A DNA stretch of 64,000 nt from Mucilaginibacter pedocola (GCF_002013915.1 NZ_MBTF01000038.1:186001-250000); one strand, 5' to 3'; shown: positions 26,345-34,371, counted from the first letter of the stretch. Translations and numbers: made by a program. The notes: generated by a model from the sequence alone, not told the origin.

Positions 26345-28903
26345 TTAAATACCCCTCGCGTTCACCAACCTAATCGTCCTTATTCCAAACTTCGGTATGC
26401 TAATTCCTGTGCTTAGTCCGCCGTTCTTGGATTTGGTTAATTTTAGAACCTGCCCTACCCTGCCGTCGAGCTCGGTTAGTTGGGCTTTATCAGCTTTCAG
26501 GTTAAATACTACTTTACCCGGTGCGACATCGCCTGTATTGAAAAGCCTCACCAGCATATCATTCCCCTCAAAATTCACAGCAGAAACCTCGTAACCCGCC
26601 GGCACTTGTATCAACGACTTAGCAGAAGCCGCAGCAGCTTTATCAGATACTACAGCAACCAAAGGTGCATTCCAATTGGCGTTATCTGCTTCTATGCCTG
26701 CCTTATCCCATTTGCCTGCGTGTGGCAACAGCGCATAGTTGATGGTGGTAGGGCCGGTAATTTTATGGTCGCGGTTCCAGAGGCCCATGCCGGAGTATTG
26801 GATATCTAAAGCCAGCGGAAAATCCTTGCCGTGGGCATAATTGGTGGTATGATCGGTAAACAACGCCATGCCGTATTTGCCCTCGCCATCGGTAACATCT
26901 ACCCAGTTCAGCAGCACGTTGTTTTTGATGCTATCCCAACGGGTAAAAAAGGTATCGTCCAGTTTACTTTCGGTAACATCAAAGGGAGCATTCTTGTAAA
27001 CCTTCTGCTTTTGCAGGTTCAGCGGGAAGTAGGCCAGGAGTTTCTCGCGGTCGTCATAAAAAGCTTTAACGGGGTTATCCAGCCTGTAGCTGCCTTTAGC
27101 GGTTGGGGCACCAACGGCAGGGTTACCTTTCCAGTCTATGTTAAGCGACACATCTATGCGCGGCTGCCCTTGCGCCAGCGATATGGTTTGAGTGTACGCA
27201 CTGCCATTAATAGTGCCCTTAATAACAACTTTTGCCTGCAATGGACCATTCTCCAATACTTCGATCTTTGCAGGCGCGTCAGCGGTCGATTTAAAGCCCC
27301 CATCGTTATAAAAGTTACCGCGCAATTCGTTAAAGCTTCGGGCATTGGCCTGATCAATAAACTCTTTGTTCCCCAATTTTTTGGCGATGATGCTTTTCAT
27401 AGTGCCGCCATGGGCAGGGTCGATGATTATTTTGTAGAGATCAGTTTCTAAAAGGTATTTACCATCCGCCAGTTCCTTCGCTATCGATCCGCTTGTTGCT
27501 GCTACTGCATTTTTGTTTAATTGATAAGTGGCATAGCCCATTGCAGGCACGCTTGCCCCGAATATCAAAGCGGTTTTATCTGCCGATAACTGAGCCGTAA
27601 CCTGTTTTCCGCTTGCGTTTGTTAAAGTTACATCGGCAGCATTAAATCCGGCCGGTAGCTGTACCGCAAAGGCTTCTGCCCTGTTGGTTCCCGTGGTGTT
27701 ATAAACGGTAATGTTGCGCCCTGCATTACCGCTACTAAGTGTTTGCATCGATACACTGATAATACTATCGCAAATGGAGTTTGTATTGTTCGTCCACTTT
27801 ACCACTTTATCCGCCCAGGTATCGCCGGGTTTGCCGTTGTAGGGAACTATCCAGCAATCGTGGTGCTGTGATAATAGCAGAGTGCGCCAGGCTGAATCCA
27901 GTTGCGCCTGAGGCCATGGGGCGTTCTTGTATATCCTGGCCATTGCTGCCAGTTTTTCGGCCATTACCAGTTTATTTTCAGACACCCTCACTTCCTGCGC
28001 TATCTGCTGCATCACCTGCGAGCCCCAAACCAGGCTCACCAGCATATCTTCCTGCGATACCTTCCAATCTACGCGGGCATCTTTTTTGGCTATGTTACCA
28101 AAGTAGTTGCGCCAGGTAGTGTACTCGCTTTTTAAGGCGCCTTTTTGCCCGTCGCCAATAAAGGGGCCTTCTTTCCAGCCGGCATCCTGCAAGGTCATGC
28201 CCACGGGGTGCGGCATACCTGCTTTAAAAGCAGCATTGATGTACTCGGGCGAGTTATTCCAGGCGATGGTTTGCCAGGTAGACTTTGGCGACAGCTTCTC
28301 TACATCATACCTCGGCGAGGTGATCAAACTACTGCCATCCGGCCCTATCCAGTTCACCAGTTCACCGGCATGGCTTTGCACATAGCCGCCCCAACAGGTA
28401 TTAGGGTTTTTAAGCGATGCATATTTAAAGCCGAACGACTTTAATATCTGCGGCAGTGCACTGGTAAAACAAGGCTCTTCCGACGAATAACTACTGAACA
28501 CGGCTTCCGGAAAATGCGCCTTTACCATCTTCATCCCATAACTAAACTGGCGGATAATGCTTTCGCCCGAGATATTGTAGTTGTAACTCTGTGCATAGGC
28601 AGGGTTTACGTATTCGATACGGGTATTGAGGGATTGGTCAGCAAATAATGCCTTAAAGTCGGCGTAGGCTGTGGGGTCTACAGCTTTCGCGCGTGCCCAG
28701 GTCTCGGGCTCCAGTTCAATATTTATTTTCCAGTTTGGGTTCTTCTTCAGCATATCGGCCATAAAGCGCGTATTCCAATCGGGGTAATGCCCCCAAATAC
28801 CGCCGTGGTAGCCATCGATATAATAAGCTGTTTGTGCCGATGCGCTTTGCGAAAATGCTGTTGCCATTAAAGCCGCACAAAATATTTTTGGTAGAAGTTT
28901 CAT
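26345..28903 (-). CDS. GH38-like alpha-mannosidase with altered active-site motifs
   Basis: The ATG at 28903 gives 852 residues with a signal peptide ending near SASAQ (24). The layout is that of family 38: an N-terminal (beta/alpha)7 domain, a helical domain with the zinc-ligand motif LLLSQHHDCW (H347, H348), and large C-terminal beta domains (GAMKSIIAKKLG-type start, then SYRLDNP and LLPHAGKWDKAG). The usual HxDPGW is replaced by GYHGGIWGHYPDW (about 31-43), and the usual nucleophile motif DPFGHS by SEEPCFTS (141-148), where E142 or E143 is the candidate nucleophile. It may therefore be a divergent mannosidase or a related glycosidase. The ATG lies 5 bases after the stop of the upstream SGNH gene, so they form an operon. 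Confidence 0.75.
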   Translation of the reverse strand: MKLLPKIFCAALMATAFSQSASAQTAYYIDGYHGGIWGHYPDWNTRFMADMLKKNPNWKINIELEPETWARAKAVDPTAYADFKALFADQSLNTRIEYVNPAYAQSYNYNISGESIIRQFSYGMKMVKAHFPEAVFSSYSSEEPCFTSALPQILKSFGFKYASLKNPNTCWGGYVQSHAGELVNWIGPDGSSLITSPRYDVEKLSPKSTWQTIAWNNSPEYINAAFKAGMPHPVGMTLQDAGWKEGPFIGDGQKGALKSEYTTWRNYFGNIAKKDARVDWKVSQEDMLVSLVWGSQVMQQIAQEVRVSENKLVMAEKLAAMARIYKNAPWPQAQLDSAWRTLLLSQHHDCWIVPYNGKPGDTWADKVVKWTNNTNSICDSIISVSMQTLSSGNAGRNITVYNTTGTNRAEAFAVQLPAGFNAADVTLTNASGKQVTAQLSADKTALIFGASVPAMGYATYQLNKNAVAATSGSIAKELADGKYLLETDLYKIIIDPAHGGTMKSIIAKKLGNKEFIDQANARSFNELRGNFYNDGGFKSTADAPAKIEVLENGPLQAKVVIKGTINGSAYTQTISLAQGQPRIDVSLNIDWKGNPAVGAPTAKGSYRLDNPVKAFYDDREKLLAYFPLNLQKQKVYKNAPFDVTESKLDDTFFTRWDSIKNNVLLNWVDVTDGEGKYGMALFTDHTTNYAHGKDFPLALDIQYSGMGLWNRDHKITGPTTINYALLPHAGKWDKAGIEADNANWNAPLVAVVSDKAAAASAKSLIQVPAGYEVSAVNFEGNDMLVRLFNTGDVAPGKVVFNLKADKAQLTELDGRVGQVLKLTKSKNGGLSTGISIPKFGIRTIRLVNARGI

Positions 28904-28908
28904 CAATA

Positions 28909-30294
28909 TTAATTAACCAGGGTGATCTCGAAACGATGTGCAACGGGTTTGTTGACGGTGTACATTTCGTTAGTAAGAAGGTCTATTTCCTTTTGCCAGG
29001 CCGACCGCACGGCCTTGAACCTTGCCTTTTGGTAAGTAGGAATGGTAAGCGCGACGAAGAAATCCTTTTTGCCATACTTCTGCAACGAATCTATAGTAGC
29101 ATCGCCATCGTTAAATAGCATGCCTTTAGGCTTTAAGATAGAGTAATGTATCCAGTAATACTCGCGCAGGCGGCGCTCTACGGCCCAGCGTTCCTCGTTG
29201 ATGTGCATTACCGCAAGCGCTTGCTGGTATTGCGGCGTGCTTGTTATCGTAGCCAGATTTAGCCCCTCGCCCAATTGCGTACCACTGTATGTTCCAATGG
29301 TCTTACCGTCGATAGTAAGCTGGTATGGTTTGTTTTGCAAACCTGTTATCTGCAACACTTCACGGTTAAATTCATCGGTGAACGGAATGATCTTTAAAGC
29401 CATGCTTTGTGCCTTTTGCGGCTGCCCGAAACCGCTCGGTATGGTATCCATAGGATACGGCAGCGAGTTGGCCAGGTAGGTGAATTTAACGCTCTCCGTG
29501 CTTATGATAGGTTGAGTAACATTACAATTTTCCGCTAAAACGATTTTTTTATTTTTGGCATCAAATGTCATTTTAGCTACGCTTTTTCCGGCTAAACCCT
29601 GGGCTTTTAAAAACGTGTAGGCCATTACCATTTGCCCGTCGTTTGTAGGGTGTATACGGTCGCTGCCCTCTAAAGTAAATGCCGAATCGGTTTGCTGGCC
29701 CTGTTGGTTGATACCCGTCATAGGTGTCGCAAAATCTACAAAGTCCCATTTATTAGTTGAGGCCGTTACCTTTTGTGCTGCGGCTATTTTTTGCATGGCG
29801 GCGTTTTTACCGCGCAGAGGTGTTGTTTTTATTTTGGCGGTTTCGTCGTACGGCGAAGAGGCTATCATCACCTTCCTCGTTTCGGGATGCTGCTTAAGTT
29901 TATCGGTTATTAACGCAAAGCTTTTGAGCGACTCGGCAACTTTTGCTGTATAAACCGAGTCGACCTTAGCGCCTTTCAGGTTTTGGTAGCCGGTATCGTT
30001 CATGCCGAAGGTAAGCGTAACCACTGTAGGTTTGTGGGCGAACACGTCGCCATCCAACCGCTCGTAGATCTGGCGCGACACATCGCCGCCAATACCCGCG
30101 TTGAAGAACTCCATACGGCGGTTGGGAAAATGCGTTAGATAATACAGCCAGATGTACGAATGATAATGCCCGCCATCGGTAATGCTGTTGCCGGTAAATA
30201 CCACCCTATCTCCTGCTTTAAAAGGCGGGGTAGTTTGCGCAGTCAGGCGCAGCCCAAGAGTGGCTAAACATAAGATCAGGTAAAAACGCTTCAT
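28909..30294 (-). CDS. SGNH/GDSL-type hydrolase, 461-residue form (copy 2)
   Basis: This protein has 461 residues, with signal peptide MKRFYLILCLATLGLRLTAQ and the blocks TGNSITDGG (Ser37), GIGGDV, FGMNDTG and DRIHPTNDGQ. The C-terminal region shows YLANSLPYPMDTIPSGFG and NEERWAVERRLREYYWIHYSILKPKGMLFND, matching copy 1 (22133-23518) block for block. It heads the two-gene unit with the GH38-like enzyme and is preceded by a perfect operator at 30317-30332. Each copy sits next to a different mannosidase, so they may remove acyl groups at different stages. Substrate is not known. Confidence 0.9.
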   Translation of the reverse strand: MKRFYLILCLATLGLRLTAQTTPPFKAGDRVVFTGNSITDGGHYHSYIWLYYLTHFPNRRMEFFNAGIGGDVSRQIYERLDGDVFAHKPTVVTLTFGMNDTGYQNLKGAKVDSVYTAKVAESLKSFALITDKLKQHPETRKVMIASSPYDETAKIKTTPLRGKNAAMQKIAAAQKVTASTNKWDFVDFATPMTGINQQGQQTDSAFTLEGSDRIHPTNDGQMVMAYTFLKAQGLAGKSVAKMTFDAKNKKIVLAENCNVTQPIISTESVKFTYLANSLPYPMDTIPSGFGQPQKAQSMALKIIPFTDEFNREVLQITGLQNKPYQLTIDGKTIGTYSGTQLGEGLNLATITSTPQYQQALAVMHINEERWAVERRLREYYWIHYSILKPKGMLFNDGDATIDSLQKYGKKDFFVALTIPTYQKARFKAVRSAWQKEIDLLTNEMYTVNKPVAHRFEITLVN

Positions 30295-30316
30295 TAAAAT
30301 GAGATAGGCTTACAAA

Positions 30317-30332
30317 GCTAAATTGATTTAGC
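30317..30332 (-). promoter_or_regulatory. LacI-type operator site 6 (before SGNH-GH38 operon)
   Basis: GCTAAATTGATTTAGC, identical to site 2, ending 22 bases upstream of the SGNH start. On the minus strand the site is followed at once by TTTG, forming TAGCTTTG, an exact TAnnTTTG box, so operator and -7 box overlap. Confidence 0.7.
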
Positions 30333-30394
30333 AAATAAATGGAGTTTTAATGGGTTTTGCAAGAGGAGAAGAAAAGATTTTTAAAGGAGAATTT

Positions 30395-30535
30395 TCTAAT
30401 TCCCTCCCCGGGGAGGGGTGCGGCTGCCCGTGCGCAAAGGCAGGGAGGGGTTTAGCCGATATGCAAAGCGGAAATGCTATGTGGTTACCCCTTCCTCCAC
30501 CTTCCCCGGGGAAGGAATCGCACAAGCCCCCTGCG
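30395..30535. repeat. Palindromic intergenic element, family F, copy 2
   Basis: It opens with CCCTCCCCGGGGAGGG and closes with a CTTCCCCGGGGAAGG hairpin. Inside are GTGCGCAAAGGCAGGG, as in copy 1 (415-530), and a middle block ATGCAAAGCGGAAATGCTAT that resembles the middle of family B. The gap 30295-30671 holds this element, operator 6, a family A palindrome and the dipeptidase promoter; no gene. Confidence 0.75.
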
Positions 30536-30590
30536 CTTTTGATGCCGGAAAAGCAAGTGATACCATTTTATTATTCTATCAATCTCCTAT

Positions 30591-30635
30591 TTTAATTTAT
30601 AGCGATGGGTTTGAAACCCATCGCTATAAATTAAA
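30591..30635. repeat. Interspersed palindrome, family A, copy 3 (perfect 22-base arms)
   Basis: Two 22-base arms are exact inverted copies around a single G at 30613; the core is TAGCGATGGGTTT-G-AAACCCATCGCTA. It ends 12 bases before the -7 box of the dipeptidase gene and so covers its -33 region. Confidence 0.9.
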
Positions 30636-30646
30636 CCCAACAACAC

Positions 30647-30654
30647 TATATTTG
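30647..30654 (+). promoter_or_regulatory. -7 box of the dipeptidase promoter
   Basis: TATATTTG matches the Bacteroidota -7 consensus TAnnTTTG, 18 bases before the ATG, which implies a very short leader. No -33 TTTG at the right distance is seen because the palindrome occupies it. Confidence 0.5.
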
Positions 30655-30671
30655 CCACAAACACATTTACC

Positions 30672-32042
30672 ATGACGCTTATAAAACAATATATCGAAGA
30701 AAATAAACAGCGTTTGCTGGATGAATTGTTCGAACTGCTGCGCTTCCCATCTGTAAGTGCCGACCCAAAATACAAACCCGATGTTTTGAACGCTGCCAAT
30801 TATGTGGCAAAAAAACTCACCGATGCCGGTGCCGATAACGTAGAAGTTTGCCAAACAGCCGGCTACCCTATAGTTTACGGCGAGAAAATTATAGATGGTT
30901 CGTTACCTACCGTTTTGGTTTACGGCCATTACGATGTGCAGCCGGCCGACCCGCTGGAACTGTGGCTCACGCCCCCTTTCGAACCAACCGTTCGCGATGG
31001 TAAAATTTATGCCCGCGGCGCCTGCGACGATAAAGGCCAGTTTTACATGCACGTAAAGGCCTTCGAACTGATGATGCAGACCGATACGCTCCCTTGCAAT
31101 ATCAAATTTATGATTGAAGGCGAGGAAGAAGTAGGCTCGAGCAACCTGGGCATATTTGTGAACGCCAACAAAGAGCGCCTAAAGGCTGATGTAGTGCTGA
31201 TATCAGACACCTCGATGATCAGCATGGAGAATCCTTCGCTGGAAACCGGACTGCGCGGGCTATCTTACCTTGAAGTAGAAGTTACCGGCCCCAACCGCGA
31301 CCTGCACTCGGGCGTGTATGGTGGCGCTGTAGCCAACCCGGCTACTATACTGGCTAAAATGATAGCCTCCCTGCACGATGAGGATAACCACATCACCATC
31401 CCCGGCTTTTATGATGATGTTATAGAACTCACCGAAACCGAACGCGCAGAACTAAACGCTGCACCGTACGACGAGGAAGAATACAAAAAGGACCTGGACA
31501 TTGCCGAAACCTGGGGCGAGAAAGGTTACACTACCTTCGAGCGCACAGGCACCCGCCCAACGCTGGAGGTAAACGGCATTTGGGGCGGCTACATTGGCGA
31601 AGGCGCTAAAACCGTGCTGCCGTCAAAAGCCAGCGCCAAAATTTCGATGCGTTTGGTACCCAACCAAACCAGTGATAAGATCACTCAATTGTTTACCAAT
31701 CATTTCCTGAAGATAGCCCCGCCTTACGTAAAGGTAAAAGTTGCCCCACACCATGGCGGCGAACCGGTGGTTACCCCAACCGATAGTATTGCCTATAAAG
31801 CGGCACAAAAGGCTATCGCCGAATCATTCGGTAAACAACCTATACCAACCCGCGGCGGCGGCAGCATACCTATTGTTGCCTTGTTTGAAGCTGAATTGGG
31901 GATAAAAACGGTATTAATGGGCTTTGGGCTTGATAGCGATGCGCTGCACTCGCCTAATGAGAAATATGATATCTTTAATTATTATAAAGGGATAGAAACC
32001 ATTCCGTTGTTCCATAAGTACTTTACGGAATTGAGTAAGTAG
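30672..32042 (+). CDS. M20-family dipeptidase
   Basis: The product has 456 residues without signal peptide, so it is cytoplasmic. It is a metallopeptidase of family M20 in the carnosinase/CNDP-like branch: the metal ligands are visible in VYGHYDVQP (His), ACDDKGQ (bridging Asp), MIEGEEEVGSSN (general base Glu and ligand Glu), SDTSM (Asp) and the C-terminal LHSPNEKYD (His). The lid domain lies at about 200-330 (RGLSYLEVEVTGPNRDLHSGVYGG). It cleaves dipeptides or short peptides. It faces the dipeptide epimerase gene (convergent, 108-base gap), which hints at shared peptide or murein-peptide turnover, though co-regulation is not shown. Confidence 0.9.
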   Translation: MTLIKQYIEENKQRLLDELFELLRFPSVSADPKYKPDVLNAANYVAKKLTDAGADNVEVCQTAGYPIVYGEKIIDGSLPTVLVYGHYDVQPADPLELWLTPPFEPTVRDGKIYARGACDDKGQFYMHVKAFELMMQTDTLPCNIKFMIEGEEEVGSSNLGIFVNANKERLKADVVLISDTSMISMENPSLETGLRGLSYLEVEVTGPNRDLHSGVYGGAVANPATILAKMIASLHDEDNHITIPGFYDDVIELTETERAELNAAPYDEEEYKKDLDIAETWGEKGYTTFERTGTRPTLEVNGIWGGYIGEGAKTVLPSKASAKISMRLVPNQTSDKITQLFTNHFLKIAPPYVKVKVAPHHGGEPVVTPTDSIAYKAAQKAIAESFGKQPIPTRGGGSIPIVALFEAELGIKTVLMGFGLDSDALHSPNEKYDIFNYYKGIETIPLFHKYFTELSK

Positions 32043-32051
32043 CGGCCTTTT

Positions 32052-32148
32052 TCTGAACTCGGATTTGTCGAATTAGAAGAACCATGCAGAAAGCGTGATC
32101 TTCCAATTCGACAAATTCTAAAAATTCTTCTAAAATTCGAGTTCAGAT
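32052..32148. repeat. Inverted repeat between convergent genes (CTGAACTCG ... CGAGTTCAG)
   Basis: The left arm CTGAACTCGGATTTGTCGAA and the right arm, read inverted, share CTGAACTCG and ATTTGTCGAATT. The right arm has about 20 extra AT-rich bases. It lies between the convergent stops of the dipeptidase and the epimerase and may serve as a two-way terminator. Confidence 0.7.
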
Positions 32149-32150
32149 AA

Positions 32151-33248
32151 TTAAATACTCCACCGCTCACACCCTTCCAAAAAATCTTCATCCGCATCAG
32201 CACCTATTCCCGGAGCATCGGCAATATCTAAGAAGTAGCCATTGTATTGCGCACCGCCCACGCATGGGTCTACTAAATGGCCCAGTTTGCAGGTATCCAT
32301 ATCATAAAATTGGATGTTAGGGCTGGCGTAAACAAAGTGCAGTTTGCTGCTGAGGGCAATGCGACTCTCGAGCATGCCGCCCATCATGCAGGGGATGCCG
32401 CGCTCGGCGCAGGTATCGTGTATCTTTTTAGCTTCGGTAATGCCGCCGGCTTTAGCCATTTTAATGTTTACGTAATGGCAGCTTCCGCTTTCTATTTGCT
32501 TGCGGGCATCGTGATGGATATACACACTTTCATCTGCCATTATTTTCACCGGCGATATGTTCATCAGTTCGGGTAGCTTATCATCGTACCAGGTGCGCAT
32601 AGGTTGTTCGCAAAATTCTATGTCGTACTGCCCCAAAGCCTGTAGTGCAAAACTTGCTTCCTCAAAGGTCCAACCCTGGTTGGCATCTATGCGTATCTTC
32701 ATGTCCGGGCCAACAGCTTCGCGTATTTGCTTAATGCGCTCCACATCGGTTTCGGCACCTTTGCCCAGCTTTACCTTTAATATTGCCGCACCGGAAGCTT
32801 TAAAACCGATAGCTTTTTGAGCCATTACTTCGGGCGTACCAATGCCTATGGTGATATCGCTTTCTACAACGCGCTTCTCTCCGCCTAAAAACTTGTAAAG
32901 GGGCAAACCCGCATTTTTGGCGGCAATATCATACAAAGCCATATCAAAGGCACTTTTAATGGTGCCATTACCGGCGGTAGCATCATGCAGTTGCTGCATA
33001 CGAGCAGGTATATCCAGCGCATTTTGACCTTTCCATAGTTTGGCAAAGTCCTTCGCCATGACCAGGCAGGTTTCCTGCGTTTCGCCAACTATCATCGGGA
33101 AGGCAGAGCACTCTCCCACCCCGTAAAAACCCGCATCGGTATGCACGCGGATAAAAGTATTGGCAGCATGGTCCATAGTACCGGTAGCAATGGTAAAGGG
33201 CTCCATGGGGATGCTGAAGCGGTAGATATCGATATGGGTGATGTTCAT
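32151..33248 (-). CDS. Dipeptide epimerase (L-Ala-D/L-Glu epimerase type, enolase superfamily)
   Basis: I chose the ATG at 33248 (MNITHIDIYRFSIPM), giving 365 residues; the longer frame to 33332 adds 28 residues that fall in intergenic sequence. Muconate-lactonising-enzyme-type catalytic groups are visible: ILKVKLGKG (KxK base), RIDANQGW (first metal Asp), EFCEQP (Glu), IMADES (Asp) and VNIKMAKAGG (opposite Lys). These mark dipeptide epimerases such as YcjG/YkfB, which invert the second residue of Ala-Glu dipeptides from peptidoglycan. Exact dipeptide specificity cannot be read from sequence alone. It is convergent with the M20 dipeptidase gene. Confidence 0.88.
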   Translation of the reverse strand: MNITHIDIYRFSIPMEPFTIATGTMDHAANTFIRVHTDAGFYGVGECSAFPMIVGETQETCLVMAKDFAKLWKGQNALDIPARMQQLHDATAGNGTIKSAFDMALYDIAAKNAGLPLYKFLGGEKRVVESDITIGIGTPEVMAQKAIGFKASGAAILKVKLGKGAETDVERIKQIREAVGPDMKIRIDANQGWTFEEASFALQALGQYDIEFCEQPMRTWYDDKLPELMNISPVKIMADESVYIHHDARKQIESGSCHYVNIKMAKAGGITEAKKIHDTCAERGIPCMMGGMLESRIALSSKLHFVYASPNIQFYDMDTCKLGHLVDPCVGGAQYNGYFLDIADAPGIGADADEDFLEGCERWSI

Positions 33249-33296
33249 AGTGTATGTCTCGATAACAAATCTATTAAATTGTTGGTGGCTATTTAA

Positions 33297-33445
33297 CCGC
33301 AAAGGCCGCAAAGTTTTCGCAAAGGAGCACAAAGCCTATCTTGTGGTTAATTTAAGGAACAAACTTTCAGAAGTTCACTTTTGTTCCTTTAGCTTAAATA
33401 GAAAGTTTGCAAGCCTTTACGCTTCTTTGCGTTTTTTCTCTGCGC
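33297..33445. repeat. Degenerate inverted CGCAAAG-type element
   Basis: AACCGCAAAGGCCGCAAAG on the left and CTTTACGCTTCTTTGCG on the right form a weak inverted pair. It lies in the divergent gap 33249-33621, which otherwise holds only the promoter at 33478-33509. Confidence 0.4.
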
Positions 33446-33477
33446 TATTTGCGGCAAAATTTACCACTAAATATCTT

Positions 33478-33509
33478 TTTGCACTTGCAACACAAAACCA
33501 ATATCTTTG
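33478..33509 (+). promoter_or_regulatory. Promoter of the DUF4290 gene
   Basis: TTTG (33478-33481), 20-base spacer, TATCTTTG (33502-33509): a near-ideal Bacteroidota promoter. It lies inside the long upstream open frame and so supports the start at 33622, with a leader of roughly 105 bases. Confidence 0.75.
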
Positions 33510-33621
33510 CGTTCGTACTTCGTACACATTCATTTCGGTGCTCCAGTTTCCATCCTTCGCGGAACTGTCCATGCACCGGAACTTTCTTCAAGACAATTTT
33601 ATTTATTTCAAATACAATTAC

Positions 33622-34371
33622 ATGGCATTAACCAAATTGCCTGGCGAGTTCGATTATAACTCTACCAGGAGCAAACTTTTACTAACCGAATATGGCCGCA
33701 ATGTGCAAAACATGGTGAAATACATTGTTGCACTGCCCACTAAAGACGAACGCAACAAATACGCACAAGTGGTGATAGACCTGATGGGCTTTTTAAACCC
33801 GCACCTGCGCGATGTGGCCGACTTTAAACACAAACTTTGGGACCACCTGCACATCATCTCCGATTTTCAGCTGGATGTGGATTCACCATACCCGAAACCA
33901 AGCCCTGAAGCTATCCATCTGAAACCCGAACCGCTCAAATACCCGCACCAACGCATCCGCTACAAACACTATGGCAAAACCATAGAGATGATGATTGAGA
34001 AGGCAAAAAACATTGACGAGCCCGAGCGCAAACGTCACATGGTGCAGGCTATCGCCAACTTCATGAAAATGGCCTACGTACAGTGGAACAAAGATTCGGT
34101 TGCTGATGAGATCATTTTATCAGACCTGAATTACCTTTCGGGCGGCGAGTTGAAGCTGGAAGAAAACGTGAACCTGAATAAAGTTGAGTTCCGCAACAAC
34201 AATAACAACAACAACCAAAGCAATAATAATAACCGCGGCGGGCGCACCAACAATAACAACCAAAACCGCAATAACAATAACGGCGGCCGTACCAACAATA
34301 ACAACCAAAACCGCAATAACAATAACAACCAAAACCGTAACCGCAATAATGGCGGGGCGAAGAAATACTAA
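33622..34371 (+). CDS. DUF4290 protein with Asn-rich tail
   Basis: The ATG at 33622 (MALTKLPGEFDYNSTRSKLL) gives 249 residues. The frame stays open upstream to 33238, but that part is repeat sequence and lies ahead of the promoter. Residues 1-190 are the conserved Bacteroidota family DUF4290 (EYGRNVQNMVKYIVALP, HLRDVADFKHKLWDHLHII, RKRHMVQAIANFMKMAYVQWNKDSV); its function is not known. Residues about 193-245 are low complexity, made of Asn, Gln, Arg and Gly, with a 15-residue unit GGRTNNNNQNRNNNN given twice. Such a tail may be disordered and bind nucleic acid, a guess only. murA follows 195 bases downstream. Confidence 0.85.
   Translation: MALTKLPGEFDYNSTRSKLLLTEYGRNVQNMVKYIVALPTKDERNKYAQVVIDLMGFLNPHLRDVADFKHKLWDHLHIISDFQLDVDSPYPKPSPEAIHLKPEPLKYPHQRIRYKHYGKTIEMMIEKAKNIDEPERKRHMVQAIANFMKMAYVQWNKDSVADEIILSDLNYLSGGELKLEENVNLNKVEFRNNNNNNNQSNNNNRGGRTNNNNQNRNNNNGGRTNNNNQNRNNNNNQNRNRNNGGAKKY
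34237..34326 (+). repeat. In-frame 45-base tandem repeat (two units) in the DUF4290 gene
   Basis: Units 34237-34281 and 34282-34326 encode the same 15 residues (GGRTNNNNQNRNNNN) with two silent differences (GGG/GGC and CGC/CGT region). Confidence 0.85.

Noticed and set aside
30328..30675. Short open frames on both strands (65-85 codons)
   Set aside because: They are translations of the palindromic elements and operator in this gap and do not resemble proteins.
33238..33621. N-terminal extension of the DUF4290 frame by 128 residues
   Set aside because: The extension is translated repeat sequence and overlaps a good promoter at 33478-33509; DUF4290 homology starts at the ATG at 33622.
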